Assembly (NCBI GenBank): GCA_903909505.1
Contig: CAIVVZ010000509.1
Location: 1-35,630 of the forward strand
Direction of reading: 5' to 3'
DNA length: 35,630 bases
DNA from: an uncultured Desulfobacteraceae bacterium
Lineage (GTDB): Bacteria; Desulfobacterota; Desulfobacteria; Desulfobacterales; Desulfatirhabdiaceae
Made by a program: the position numbers and the translations under genes
The notes under the pieces: generated by a model
What the model was told of the DNA's origin: nothing
Database searches by the model: none
Seen by the model: only the letters and a program-made list of their open reading frames with translations
In this document: positions 25,017-34,443 of the stretch, piece after piece
How the letters are laid out: each line of letters starts with the position of its first letter
Numbering within the stretch: position 1 is the first letter of the stretch

Positions 25017-26111
25017 TCAGTTGGTAACTTCATCCAGCACTTTTCTGACCATTTCGGCCAGATCACCTATCGCCACCGGCTTCATGAGAAACCCTTTTAC
25101 TCCCATGGCCGTTGCGAGCTTTTCATCGTTGTCATTGCACAACACAACGCTCCGTGTGGAATTCACTTCCTTGATATAGCAGTAAACTGGTGAGTGACGT
25201 ACAAACAGTGTTAACAACTCATTGGATTCCTGCAATGCTTTTTCGGCCAGTTTGCGCTCGGTGATATCAAAGTTTATACCAAGCATGCGAACTGGGGTTC
25301 CCGCAGAATCCCGGATAACCATACCATTGGCCTTTATGTGCTTTATCGTTCCGTCTGGATGCAATACCCTGAAATCCGTATCCCACTCTTTTTCGCCTCT
25401 TAACGCAGCCTGACATTCTTCAATGGTCTTATCGCGGTCTTCAAGATGCAGGCCATTCTGCCACGCCTCGATTCCTCCCGGAAATGTTTCTCTGGTGAGA
25501 CCATAAAGTTCAAGCATCCGGTCATCCCAGACCATTTTGTTACTGGTAAGGTCCCAGTCCCAAATCCCCAATTTGGCAGATGATACGGCAAGCTTCAGCC
25601 GTTGCGTAATTTCTTTCAGCGCCTCCTCCGCCCGCTTTTGCTCGGTAATGTCCTGTAATGAACCAAAAAGGCGCATGGCCCGTCCGTCTGCTCCCGTTTA
25701 CGCAAATCCGCATGCCTGGCACACACGGATTTCACCGTCTTTCCGTAAAGCGCGGAGTTCCAGTTCATAAGGCGTTCCATCGGCTACGGATGCTTCGACA
25801 GCATGACGGAGACTTTCCATGTCTTCAGGATGATACAAAGCCGAATGTTCAGCCCAACTGGGCACTTTTTCGTCGGGGTCAAGCTGGAAAATACGGAACA
25901 ACTCTTCCGACCAAGTCACCTTGTCTGTTGAGATATCCCATTCCCAACTGCCAATATGTGCAATGCGCTCTGTCCGTGCCAACATCACTTGGCTGCGGTG
26001 AAGTGCTTCAGAGTTCCGCTTATTTTCGAGTTTAGCTTTTTCAAATTCCAGAACCCGTTTTAGCAATTCTTCGTATGTTGGTTTTTCAGACATGTGAATC
26101 ATATATGCCAT
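25017..26111 (-). pseudogene. Decayed PAS-PAS hybrid kinase: in-frame TAA and deleted kinase core
   Basis: One reading frame runs from 26111 to 25017 but is broken by TAA at 25698-25700. Before it come the leader SEKPTYEELLKRVLEFEKAK and PAS 1, ending CQACGFA; after it the same frame continues TGADGRAMRLFGSLQDITEQ, then PAS 2 (about 25.2-25.6 kb) and the start of a third PAS (LLTLFVRHSPVYCYIKEV). A single CAA to TAA change would explain the stop. The third PAS then jumps, at about 25120-25145, directly into a receiver C-terminus (KLATAMGVKGFLMKPVAIGD, MVRKVLDE). The rest of the PAS, HisKA, HATPase and most of the receiver are missing. The remaining downstream part alone (25017-25676, 219 residues) could still be translated but would have no catalytic domain. 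The original protein was probably a PAS hybrid kinase like its neighbours. Confidence 0.8.
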
Positions 26112-26334
26112 CCTTTGTTAACAATACAACGCCGACCGGGTTGCCACTTCTGTCCAAACAATAGCTGAGATGAAAATTGGCTGGAATTGCAGCAATTATC
26201 TTATGTGGGCCTGGGAAAGCTTCCTTTTCCGCTGTGCAGTAGCCTACTGCGGTTATACTGGCAGCAGGCAGAACAGAAGGAAGAAATTCTTCTCCAAACG
26301 AGTGCGTTTTGTAGGATCGATGTTGATCGTTCAT
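26086..26334 (-). CDS. Small ORF, unknown function, start coupled to upstream kinase
   Basis: The 82-residue frame starts at an ATG that overlaps the TGA stop of the dCache hybrid kinase (AAAATGA), a pattern typical of coupled translation, and its end overlaps the 5' end of the decayed PAS gene by 26 nt. The product (with PAASITAVGYCTAEKEAF and SYCLDRSGNPVGVVLLTK) has no signal peptide, no membrane segment and no motif I recognise. It fills the only gap between the two neighbours. It might be a real small protein, the end of a deleted gene, or chance. Confidence 0.35.
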   Translation of the reverse strand: MNDQHRSYKTHSFGEEFLPSVLPAASITAVGYCTAEKEAFPGPHKIIAAIPANFHLSYCLDRSGNPVGVVLLTKDGIYDSHV

Positions 26335-29300
26335 TTTATCTCCGTAGTCGAGCCTTTTGCTTCATCCAGCACTTTTCTGATTATTTGTGAAAGCTCAGAA
26401 ATATTATAAGGTTTCATCATAATTTCACGAATGCCTATGGACTTGGCTTTTTCACGAATCTCACCGCTGGTGAATCCCGTGCAGAGAATAATCGGGATAT
26501 CGATTCTGATACGTAGCAATTCAGCAGCCAGTTCCAGGCCGGTCATCTCCGGCATCGTAAGATCAGTGATGACCAGGTTAAAATGGTTACACTGCGACCG
26601 GAAGAGTGCCAGCGCGTCAAGGCTCCTATTGGCCGAAACAACCTCATAACCAAGCATTTTCATCATATCCGTTGTCACTGAGACGAGCATTTCTTCGTCA
26701 TCAACGAGAAGGATTCTTTCACTTCCAGTTGGAAGCAAAACATTAGGACTATCGTCAGGCGTCGATACACTTTCTGTCCTTGGGAAGAATATCTCAAAGA
26801 TACTGCCTTTCCCGAGCTCGCTATAGGCGACAATCCTTCCGCCGTGACTCTTGACAATCCCATGAACTACAGATAGTCCAATCCCTGACCCTTCCCCAGG
26901 GCCTTTTGTTGTAAAAAAAGGCTCAAAGATCCGCTCAAGTGTTTTGCTATCCATTCCTTGGCCAGTATCCCTAACCACTATCCGCACATATGATCCGATC
27001 TGCAAATCAATATACTCTGCAGCCTCAATGGCATCAATTTCGACATTATATAGGCCAATCTCAAGAATGCCACCCTTATCGCGCATGGCATGGGCAGCGT
27101 TCGTACAAAGGTTGACAATGATCTGGTGGATTTGCGTAGGATCGCCAAGAATTACCGATTCGTCGGATTTTTGGGTGAAATTTATATAGATCGTTGTCGG
27201 AAGCGTTGCCCGGATCATTTTAATAGCGTCTTGGATAATGTGACTTATTTCGATGGGTTTGCGTTGTTGCGCGCTCTGAAGGCTGAAAGCAAGTATTTGC
27301 TTTATCAGGTCCCTAGCACGACAACATGCTGAAAATGCACGTTCCATCCTATGTCGCGTCTTGCTCCCCTCGCTGGCACCTGAAAGCTCTAATTCAATAT
27401 AACCCATGATTGCGGATAGTACGTTGTTGAAATCGTGCGCGATCCCTCCGGCAAGTGTACCCAGGGCATCCAACTTCTGCGCCTGCTGAAGCTCTTTTTC
27501 CAGTCTGCGGAAACGTCTCATGTTGCGGCCGACGGCAACATAGTGGGTGATAGCGCCGGATGCATTTCTGATAGGGGAAATGGTCCCCTCTATCTCAAAT
27601 ATCATCCCATTTTTGCCCTTGTTAATGATAGTACCCATCCATACTTCACCGCGATCCAGGATTTTCTTTGTCGTGTGGTAAAAATCTGGACCATGCTGTT
27701 CGCTCCGCAGTGATCTCAGTTTTTGTCCTTTAAGCTCTTCGCAACTGTAACCGCTGGAACGTTCAAACGCCGGATTGATATAGATGATCGTTCGTCTATC
27801 ATCGGTAATGAGTACATTTTCTTCGGCCTGTTCGACCACCGACGATAGAAGGGTTCGCTCCTCGTCAATGCTTTTTCTAACGCTGATGTCAATTCCGATT
27901 CCTACGAAATATGGTTTGTCATCCATGGTTAATGGGCAGGCTGTAAAGTACATGGGCATTATTGAGCCGTCTTTTCGCTGTAGATCCGCCTCCGCTTCCC
28001 CGAATCCATTTTCTAATGTGTTTTTTAAACCATTTGTTACAGCCGATAGACTATTCTCATCCCCTTTAAACCAATCCAACACGTCCTTGCCGTACAATTC
28101 TTCTGATGAATATCCCGTCATCTGTTCATGTTTTTTATTCCACCTCACCAATTTGGCTTGGTCATTGTAGAGATAAATTATGCCCGGAGCACTATCCAGT
28201 ATGGCATCGATAATTTTATTTTCGGAAAGTAGTGCCTCCTCCGCCTGTTTACGCTTGGTGATATCCGTAAATCTCACTACCGCACCCATGACCTTGCCGT
28301 CCTTGGTGATAGGCATGCTGGAATACTCCACGGGAAAACTGCTGCCATCCTTGCGCCATAGCACTTCATTCGTCACATGGCTATCGGCGGCATGGGTGAA
28401 GGTAGCGGACATAGGGCAGTCTTCAACCGGGAAGACAGAGCCGTCCTCGTGGGAATGGTGGATCAGTCTGTGCTCGTTTTGGTGTAACATCTCTTCTTCG
28501 GCAAATCCAAGCATGCGCAGGGCAGCGGGGTTAATAAAGGTCACATGCCCCGTGGTATCGACTCCGAATATACCATCTCCGACTGCACGAAGTAACAGGC
28601 GCTTGCTCTCTTCACTCTGCCGCAAGGTCTCTTTGGATCGGTCCGTGATATAGATAATGCCAGAAAAGACCATAATTAAAAAGCTTACTGAAATCGTTGA
28701 CAGAACGCCGATCAATCGGTAATGCCTGATACGATCTGTCGGAGTCAGAAGCACGATAGACCAACCGTCGCTGTCAATCACCTTTCTGGAAACGAAATAA
28801 TTATTTTTTTCTAAAACGACATCCGTGCCATCGATAATTTCCTTTTTAATAACGGCTTCGGAGAGGTTATTGCCAAATTGACGAGAAGCAATTAACGCTT
28901 CCCGTACAGCTTTGTCCAGGGGCCAAAGACTATTTGTAACCATTGCTGGTGTGCTGGAAAGGAAAACAATGCCGTCAGGGTTGATGAGAAAGCAAAAGGG
29001 GTATTTGCTGAAAAAGCTCTCAATCTCGTCAATATCCTTTTTCATTGTGACCACCCCAATCACCTCACCTGAATGATTCTTAACCGGATAGCTTGCATAG
29101 AAGCCCCTCTTTCCGGTGGTAATACCCATCGCAAAATAATGACTGGCTTGACCTTTACTCGCTTCCTGAAAATAAGGACGGAAACCATAGGAGTTCCCTA
29201 CTAAGCTGTCCGGATCGTTACGGTTGGATGAGGCCACTGTTATGCCGACAGCATCCATCAGGTATGAAATGGAAGAGAAGTTGGAGCTGTATCTGTCCAG

Positions 29301-29570
29301 CACGCTATTGGCTTGTTCTATATCCTTTTCCCCTTTAGACAGCAGCGCTGGAGCGATCCATGGAGAATCGGATAATGCCTTAACGGCATTTTCAATTACA
29401 TTTATTGTAGTAGAAACATAAATGGACAGAGTAAATACTGAAGCTTGACTTTCTCTGATGATTTCCTGCCTGGATTTATTGCCAAGATAATCCGTTGCAA
29501 ACCAGCCTGCAACAACAACGGTCAGCAGAAGAATCAACGGTAATAAATAAAATAAACGTCTTTTATTCAT
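26331..29570 (-). CDS. dCache triple-PAS hybrid sensor histidine kinase
   Basis: The 1079-residue membrane hybrid kinase has TM 1 (about 6-28), a double-Cache periplasmic sensor (about 35-283) with a GFYASYPV segment typical of dCache_1, TM 2 (about 287-308), PAS 1 (about 318-440), PAS 2 (about 450-565), PAS 3 (about 570-690), HisKA with His712 in GGIAHDFNN, HATPase_c (DTGQGM about 868; GEGSGIGLS about 892) and a receiver with Asp1003 in ITDLTMP and Lys in MKPY. All catalytic motifs are present. The ATG at 29570 has GGAGG about 10 nt upstream. dCache_1 domains commonly bind amino acids, amines or other small ligands; which one is unknown. The end of the gene overlaps the start of a small ORF by four bases. 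Confidence 0.92.
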   Translation of the reverse strand: MNKRRLFYLLPLILLLTVVVAGWFATDYLGNKSRQEIIRESQASVFTLSIYVSTTINVIENAVKALSDSPWIAPALLSKGEKDIEQANSVLDRYSSNFSSISYLMDAVGITVASSNRNDPDSLVGNSYGFRPYFQEASKGQASHYFAMGITTGKRGFYASYPVKNHSGEVIGVVTMKKDIDEIESFFSKYPFCFLINPDGIVFLSSTPAMVTNSLWPLDKAVREALIASRQFGNNLSEAVIKKEIIDGTDVVLEKNNYFVSRKVIDSDGWSIVLLTPTDRIRHYRLIGVLSTISVSFLIMVFSGIIYITDRSKETLRQSEESKRLLLRAVGDGIFGVDTTGHVTFINPAALRMLGFAEEEMLHQNEHRLIHHSHEDGSVFPVEDCPMSATFTHAADSHVTNEVLWRKDGSSFPVEYSSMPITKDGKVMGAVVRFTDITKRKQAEEALLSENKIIDAILDSAPGIIYLYNDQAKLVRWNKKHEQMTGYSSEELYGKDVLDWFKGDENSLSAVTNGLKNTLENGFGEAEADLQRKDGSIMPMYFTACPLTMDDKPYFVGIGIDISVRKSIDEERTLLSSVVEQAEENVLITDDRRTIIYINPAFERSSGYSCEELKGQKLRSLRSEQHGPDFYHTTKKILDRGEVWMGTIINKGKNGMIFEIEGTISPIRNASGAITHYVAVGRNMRRFRRLEKELQQAQKLDALGTLAGGIAHDFNNVLSAIMGYIELELSGASEGSKTRHRMERAFSACCRARDLIKQILAFSLQSAQQRKPIEISHIIQDAIKMIRATLPTTIYINFTQKSDESVILGDPTQIHQIIVNLCTNAAHAMRDKGGILEIGLYNVEIDAIEAAEYIDLQIGSYVRIVVRDTGQGMDSKTLERIFEPFFTTKGPGEGSGIGLSVVHGIVKSHGGRIVAYSELGKGSIFEIFFPRTESVSTPDDSPNVLLPTGSERILLVDDEEMLVSVTTDMMKMLGYEVVSANRSLDALALFRSQCNHFNLVITDLTMPEMTGLELAAELLRIRIDIPIILCTGFTSGEIREKAKSIGIREIMMKPYNISELSQIIRKVLDEAKGSTTEIK

Positions 29571-29642
29571 GCGTTAGATCCCTCCGCCAGGAAAAGATAT
29601 AGCGATTTATTAGAAATTATCATCACCTGCATTTTCTTTATT

Positions 29643-29663
29643 TTTTCGAATTATGCTTTCTTG
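29643..29663 (-). repeat. 21-nt shared upstream element, copy B
   Basis: Second copy of the element at 19709-19729 (19 of 21 identical), here 73-93 nt upstream of the dCache kinase start. The surrounding 151-nt gap (29571-29721) is AT-rich, has no gene, and otherwise differs from the gap around copy A, so the element itself rather than the whole spacer is shared. Confidence 0.4.
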
Positions 29664-29711
29664 TATCTATGCTTTCGCATTTCCCTCTCAACGTTGAACC
29701 AGAGCCAGGTT

Positions 29712-29760
29712 CAAACGATAACTAAGCATGAGAGGAGCCTTTTGTCTCATCCAGCACTTT
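29712..29760 (-). repeat. Repeated gene-tail segment, copy B
   Basis: Tail of the 1554-residue kinase (LDETKGSSHA, stop TAG) plus GTTATCG downstream. The tail is nearly the same at nucleotide level as copy A (19817-19858), but similarity stops soon after the stop codon. Confidence 0.45.
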
Positions 29761-32700
29761 TCTGACAGTTTCTGCCATGTCTCCCATTGCAACGGGTTTT
29801 TTAAGAAACCCTTTTATTCCCATGACCCTGGCGCGTTGTTCATCATCTTCATCGCTGAAACCTGTGCATAGAATAATCGGAATTCCGGGTTTGATCGATA
29901 TCAGTTCCTTGCAAAGCTGCTCTCCGGTCATGTTCGGCATGCCTCGGTCACTGATCACCAAATCAAAATTTCCAGGATTGGCTTTAAAAGCATTCAATGC
30001 GTCCAAACTGCCCGTTTGGATCGTTACTTGATAACCCAGCCTCTCAAGCATCATCTTTTCCAGTTGCACAATTGGCGCTTCATCATCGACCAATAAAATC
30101 TTTTCGGAACCAGTTGAATATCGCTGGGTAAGTGTCTTATCGGTTTTCTCTAAGACATCTTCTAATAGCGGCAGGAAAACCTTAAACAGAGTTCCTTTGC
30201 CTACCACGCTGGAAACCTGAATATCTCCGCCGTGCTCTTTGACGATACCATGCACCACTGAAAGTCCAAGCCCCGTCCCTTTACCCTGTTGTTTGGTGGT
30301 AAAATAGGGGGTGAAAATTTTATCGATCATCGCTGAATCAATTCCAGTCCCCGTATCGGAAACAAAAATACAGGCATATTTACCGGATGGCAACTTTTGA
30401 GCAGATGATTGATCAGTGTCGATTTGTACCGATTCCAACCCCACATGAATCGCCCCGCTATTTTCTTCAACCGCATGGTAGGCGTTGGTTATCAGATTCA
30501 TCAGAATTTGGTGTACCTGTGTTGGATCTGCTGAGACCATCCCGCAATCTGTGTCAATACAGCTGGTAAGTTCAATATTCATTGGTATGGTCGAACGGAG
30601 CAGTTTCAACATTTCTTTAAGAATCGGCTGAATTCGTATCGGCAGCTTTTTGGGGTTGGACTGACGGCTGAATGCCAGGATCTGTTTGACCAGGTCGCTG
30701 CCGCGAAGAGCGGATTTGTAAATCTGTTCAAGACTTTCATGTGCGTAATCTTCCGGCGCAATTTCATCCAGAAGCATTTCCGTTAGTCCAGTAATGGGAA
30801 ACAAAATGTTATTCAAATCATGGGCAATACCACCGGCAAGAACCCCAATGGCTTCCATTTTTTGAACCTGTATAAGTTGAGCTTGCAGCGCCTCCTTTTC
30901 ATTTTCTATCTTTCGGTGTTGAGTGATATCGAGAAATGTAACGACCGATCCCTGAATCCGGCCACTTTCAATAATGGGTGCACTGCTGATTCTCACAGGA
31001 AAGTATGTGCCGTCTTTTCTACAAAACACTTCTTCCGTAAGTGGACAGGATATCCCGTTTCTTAAAGCCCGGCAGATCGTGCATTCTTCTTCAGGGCATG
31101 TTTGGCCGCTTTCTTTCGGATGGTGATAGATCTGATGGCCGTTTTTTCCGATGAGTTCATGAACGCCATACCCCAACATGCTTGCTGCACTGGGATTGGC
31201 AAATACATGTCTCCCCTCAGCATCAATTCCTAAGATTCCTTCCCCTGCAGAGTTCAAAATAAGCTCGTTTTGGTGCCTGAGAACCTCGGTCGCTTCCTCA
31301 GCCTTGAATTTTGATAAAGCCACTGCCAGATAACCAGACAGTCTCTCCCAGCGGGTCACCGCTTCAATAGTGAAACAACCTTTTCTGGAGTCATTCAATT
31401 GCAAGAGACCTAACGGCTCATCGCCGGAACGCAGGGCAATCAACGCAACCGACTCATAGCCTTCACCGTTGCACCGATTGCGCGTTCGGCTCTGCCGGTC
31501 CGCTTCGGTGGTGCTTGCCAGAAGCTCCGTTGTACTGTTGGTCCAAAAGCTCCCGCATAATGTGAAAAATGGCTTTGACGGGTCGAATCGTCCGAAAATT
31601 ACATTCCCGCACATGCACTCCAAAACCGGGTTGCCCGAACCGTCACGGATCAGATCCCCCTTGAGATCCCGAGCACAAAGCCGATTCTCAGTTAGGACAA
31701 ATGATTTCGAAAACCCACGCGTCTCAAAATAGGGATAATCGTCGCCGTCTTTCAGCCTGATGCCGACTGCTTCACAACCGGTCTCACGCTGAAAGAAATT
31801 TATTGCTTCCCCGATCAATCCTTTTTGGGTTTTGCTCATGTTTATGAGGCCAAGAAACTCGACTGCCGCCTCCTGATCTTTTTCCGCGTTTTTGAGGGAA
31901 GTAATGTCATGGAGGGTCACAAACACCCGGTATGAGCTCTCTTCTCCGTTACGAAACTGCGGAATCGCATTGATGACGACCCACACGCGACCTTGGGTCT
32001 GGGGATTGAAGATTCCAGCTACCACATCCTTGATAGGCCTCCCCGTTTTCAAGGCAATCGTTGATGGGTGCTCCTCACCTGGAAATGGTGAATCGTCTTC
32101 GTGGATAATATCCCAAGCCGAGTCCAAGGAAGACCTTTGCTGGAATTCCTCACGGGTCAGTCCAAAAATCCTGAGAGCGGCAGCATTAGGGTTAAGAAGG
32201 GAGCCGTCGGCAAGTTGATAGAATCCCCCTTGGGCCATGTTTTCATACAAGGTCCGGTACTGGTCTTCACTCTCCTTGAGGGCTGCCACCGCCTTTTCGC
32301 GTTGAAGCATCCTCCCCATGGCCTCGAGGGCAAACCCGATCTCCCCGGCTACCTTTTCCAATAATTTGGTGTCTGGTTCACTGAAAAAATCGACATCGTC
32401 GGAATAGACAGTCAATGCCCCCCATACACATCCTTCCGATACGATGGGAAATGCTGCAACGGATTTTATCCCGAAGCCGGCGGCGCGCTCGCGCCAGGGT
32501 CTGGCAAGCTCGGTATGCAGAAAGTCATTGTATACGATGGGGCGTCCTTCCCGAATGGAGCGCCCTGTGGGCCCCCGGCCATCGGGCCGGTCATCGGCAT
32601 ATACCGTGATACCACGTGCATACTCCTCGGCTATGCCCGAGAACGCCGTTGGTACTACCCTGTTGGACTCCTTTTCAACGTAACCAATCCAGGACAGCAT

Positions 32701-34386
32701 CAGACCGCCCTCTTCGACAATCACGCGGCACGATTCCTCAAGAAAAAGCTGAGGAGATGTCGCCCTCACCACTGCTTGACTTACCTCGCTGAGAACATTG
32801 TAAAGCCGGTTCAATAGCGTGATTTGCTGCCTTTGACGAACCTGTTCCGTGATATCCTCGGTAACGGTGACAAAGTATTGCGGTATGCCGTCTTCGGAGC
32901 GTGTGAGGGAGGTTGTGATCCGCACCCAGATCAGCTGCCCGTCCTTACGAATGTATCGCTTTTCCCAGGAATCGGCGTTTCTGACCCCGGCCACCATTTG
33001 ACGAACGCGCTCAACGTCCTTACCTATGTGCTCGGGAAGTGTGATATCCCGGTAGTCGAGCTTTATCAATTCGTCTCGCGAATAGCCGAGGATTTCGCAA
33101 AGGCGCTGATTGATCTGCAACCAGACTCCGGAAGGTGAAAGGATCGACATGCCCATGGCTGCCTGTTCGAAAGTTTTTCGGAAATGCTCTTCACTATCCC
33201 ATGCCAAGGTTTCGGCAACTTTTCGTCGGCGATTCTGGATGAACAACGAGGCAATGAGAGCTGCCATTACAAGAAACACAATAGCTATGCTGATGACGAT
33301 TGCCTGATATTGTTCCCATAAGGTGGATGGACGTTTGACAAAAATGCTGTCCGTAGGCAACCGGGATTCGTCTCCGCCCCAGCGGTTGATTTGCTGCCAG
33401 TCAAACATCGGAACACCTTCCGAAGGAAGCGTTTTCAGCGGCTCGCTCAGATGCAAGCCACCTTCCATGATCGCCAGTGCAATGCGTGCCGCACGTTCCG
33501 CTTCCTGCGTGATGTGATACACCGACCCGCCAACGACACCGGTGGCCCCAACGTAATTGTCGTATAGGCCGAAAACCGGCGCATTGGCCACTTTCGTGAT
33601 CTCAAGAAGAGCGTTGTAGGGCACGAAGATCTGCCCGGTTCTATCACTATTGATGGCTCGATAGAGTACAATGGTTTGGTGCGGTAGATTGGCAACCCGT
33701 CTCTGGATCTCGGCCATGGACATGTGGTCGGTATACTCGAACTCAAGCTTATCCTTCCAGAGATCGGCCGTTGCCTGTGATTCGGTTTTTACAACCAAGT
33801 CTTGTTCGGCAGCACCCGTAACGACTACGACCCTACGGGTGTTGGGAAACAGTTCCAGTGCGTGTTCGAGAGTACCCTTGAAATCCAGGTTAACGGTTTT
33901 TTGCAGAAAGCGGTGACCGCTTGTGGGGCGATCCGTAGGTACTGTTGCGTTGATCGCCATAACTGGTACTCCAGGCGCCAAGTCTTTGAGCTCTTCCAAC
34001 AGGAAAATCAGGGCCGGTTGTTCAACGGCAACAATCAAATCTATTTGTTTCCCCAAATATTGATGGAGAATCAGTTCTCTCTTCTTTGTGCGAAACGCCG
34101 TATCTCGATTGCGATTCAGGTCGAGGTATTCGAGCATGACATCTTCAGAGTCCATTCCTGCGTCAAGCAGTACAGAAAAGAATTTCGAGTTGTAAATCTC
34201 CGGTCCTTGCCGACCGTACTCGTAAGACCTGAGAAAGAGGATTTTATGTTCCAACGGTGCAGGTGTTGAAGTCTCTGAGAGCGTTTGAGCGCGGCACGGA
34301 GTAGTGATGTGTCCCGAAATCACTCCCACTGTAAAGAGCGCCACTAAGAGGATAACCCAAGCAAGCAAAGCCTCTCTCTTATGCAT
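29722..34386 (-). CDS. Giant hybrid histidine kinase with ABC substrate-binding-like sensor
   Basis: This 1554-residue protein is the largest in the window. In order: signal peptide or TM (about 6-28), a periplasmic ABC_sub_bind-type domain (about 45-340; KILFLRSYEYG, IDLIVAVEQPALIF, VVGGSVYHITQEAERAA), TM (about 362-382), PAS (about 395-510), GAF (about 525-690), PAS (about 700-830), a second GAF (about 840-1025) with Cys904, Cys924, Cys926, Cys944 and Cys972, PAS (about 1030-1155) with a cysteine-rich insert (QTCPEEECTICRAL), HisKA with His1189 in GGIAHDLNN, HATPase_c (DTGTGI, GKGTGLGLS) and receiver Asp1480 in ISDRGMP. The start at 34386 has AAGGAG 6 nt upstream; the frame is open to 34464, but those 26 residues would hide the signal segment. 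The binding domain suggests it detects a periplasmic solute. The core is a paralogue of the 16078-19611 kinase. Confidence 0.93.
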   Translation of the reverse strand: MHKREALLAWVILLVALFTVGVISGHITTPCRAQTLSETSTPAPLEHKILFLRSYEYGRQGPEIYNSKFFSVLLDAGMDSEDVMLEYLDLNRNRDTAFRTKKRELILHQYLGKQIDLIVAVEQPALIFLLEELKDLAPGVPVMAINATVPTDRPTSGHRFLQKTVNLDFKGTLEHALELFPNTRRVVVVTGAAEQDLVVKTESQATADLWKDKLEFEYTDHMSMAEIQRRVANLPHQTIVLYRAINSDRTGQIFVPYNALLEITKVANAPVFGLYDNYVGATGVVGGSVYHITQEAERAARIALAIMEGGLHLSEPLKTLPSEGVPMFDWQQINRWGGDESRLPTDSIFVKRPSTLWEQYQAIVISIAIVFLVMAALIASLFIQNRRRKVAETLAWDSEEHFRKTFEQAAMGMSILSPSGVWLQINQRLCEILGYSRDELIKLDYRDITLPEHIGKDVERVRQMVAGVRNADSWEKRYIRKDGQLIWVRITTSLTRSEDGIPQYFVTVTEDITEQVRQRQQITLLNRLYNVLSEVSQAVVRATSPQLFLEESCRVIVEEGGLMLSWIGYVEKESNRVVPTAFSGIAEEYARGITVYADDRPDGRGPTGRSIREGRPIVYNDFLHTELARPWRERAAGFGIKSVAAFPIVSEGCVWGALTVYSDDVDFFSEPDTKLLEKVAGEIGFALEAMGRMLQREKAVAALKESEDQYRTLYENMAQGGFYQLADGSLLNPNAAALRIFGLTREEFQQRSSLDSAWDIIHEDDSPFPGEEHPSTIALKTGRPIKDVVAGIFNPQTQGRVWVVINAIPQFRNGEESSYRVFVTLHDITSLKNAEKDQEAAVEFLGLINMSKTQKGLIGEAINFFQRETGCEAVGIRLKDGDDYPYFETRGFSKSFVLTENRLCARDLKGDLIRDGSGNPVLECMCGNVIFGRFDPSKPFFTLCGSFWTNSTTELLASTTEADRQSRTRNRCNGEGYESVALIALRSGDEPLGLLQLNDSRKGCFTIEAVTRWERLSGYLAVALSKFKAEEATEVLRHQNELILNSAGEGILGIDAEGRHVFANPSAASMLGYGVHELIGKNGHQIYHHPKESGQTCPEEECTICRALRNGISCPLTEEVFCRKDGTYFPVRISSAPIIESGRIQGSVVTFLDITQHRKIENEKEALQAQLIQVQKMEAIGVLAGGIAHDLNNILFPITGLTEMLLDEIAPEDYAHESLEQIYKSALRGSDLVKQILAFSRQSNPKKLPIRIQPILKEMLKLLRSTIPMNIELTSCIDTDCGMVSADPTQVHQILMNLITNAYHAVEENSGAIHVGLESVQIDTDQSSAQKLPSGKYACIFVSDTGTGIDSAMIDKIFTPYFTTKQQGKGTGLGLSVVHGIVKEHGGDIQVSSVVGKGTLFKVFLPLLEDVLEKTDKTLTQRYSTGSEKILLVDDEAPIVQLEKMMLERLGYQVTIQTGSLDALNAFKANPGNFDLVISDRGMPNMTGEQLCKELISIKPGIPIILCTGFSDEDDEQRARVMGIKGFLKKPVAMGDMAETVRKVLDETKGSSHA

Positions 34387-34392
34387 TGTTAT

Positions 34393-34398
34393 CTCCTT
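34393..34398 (-). promoter_or_regulatory. Ribosome binding site deciding the giant kinase start
   Basis: AAGGAG on the minus strand, 6 nt before the ATG at 34386. It is the best Shine-Dalgarno match in the window and places the start 26 codons inside the longest open frame, so that the protein begins with its signal/TM segment. Confidence 0.8.
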
Positions 34399-34443
34399 GA
34401 AAGTTCGATAATATCTGAGGCTACTTTCAGTATCTTTAATATT

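Noticed and set aside
25698..25700. Possible stop-codon recoding (selenocysteine or pyrrolysine) in the PAS gene
   Set aside because: The codon is TAA; the known recoding systems for these residues use TGA and TAG. A Gln codon mutation is simpler.
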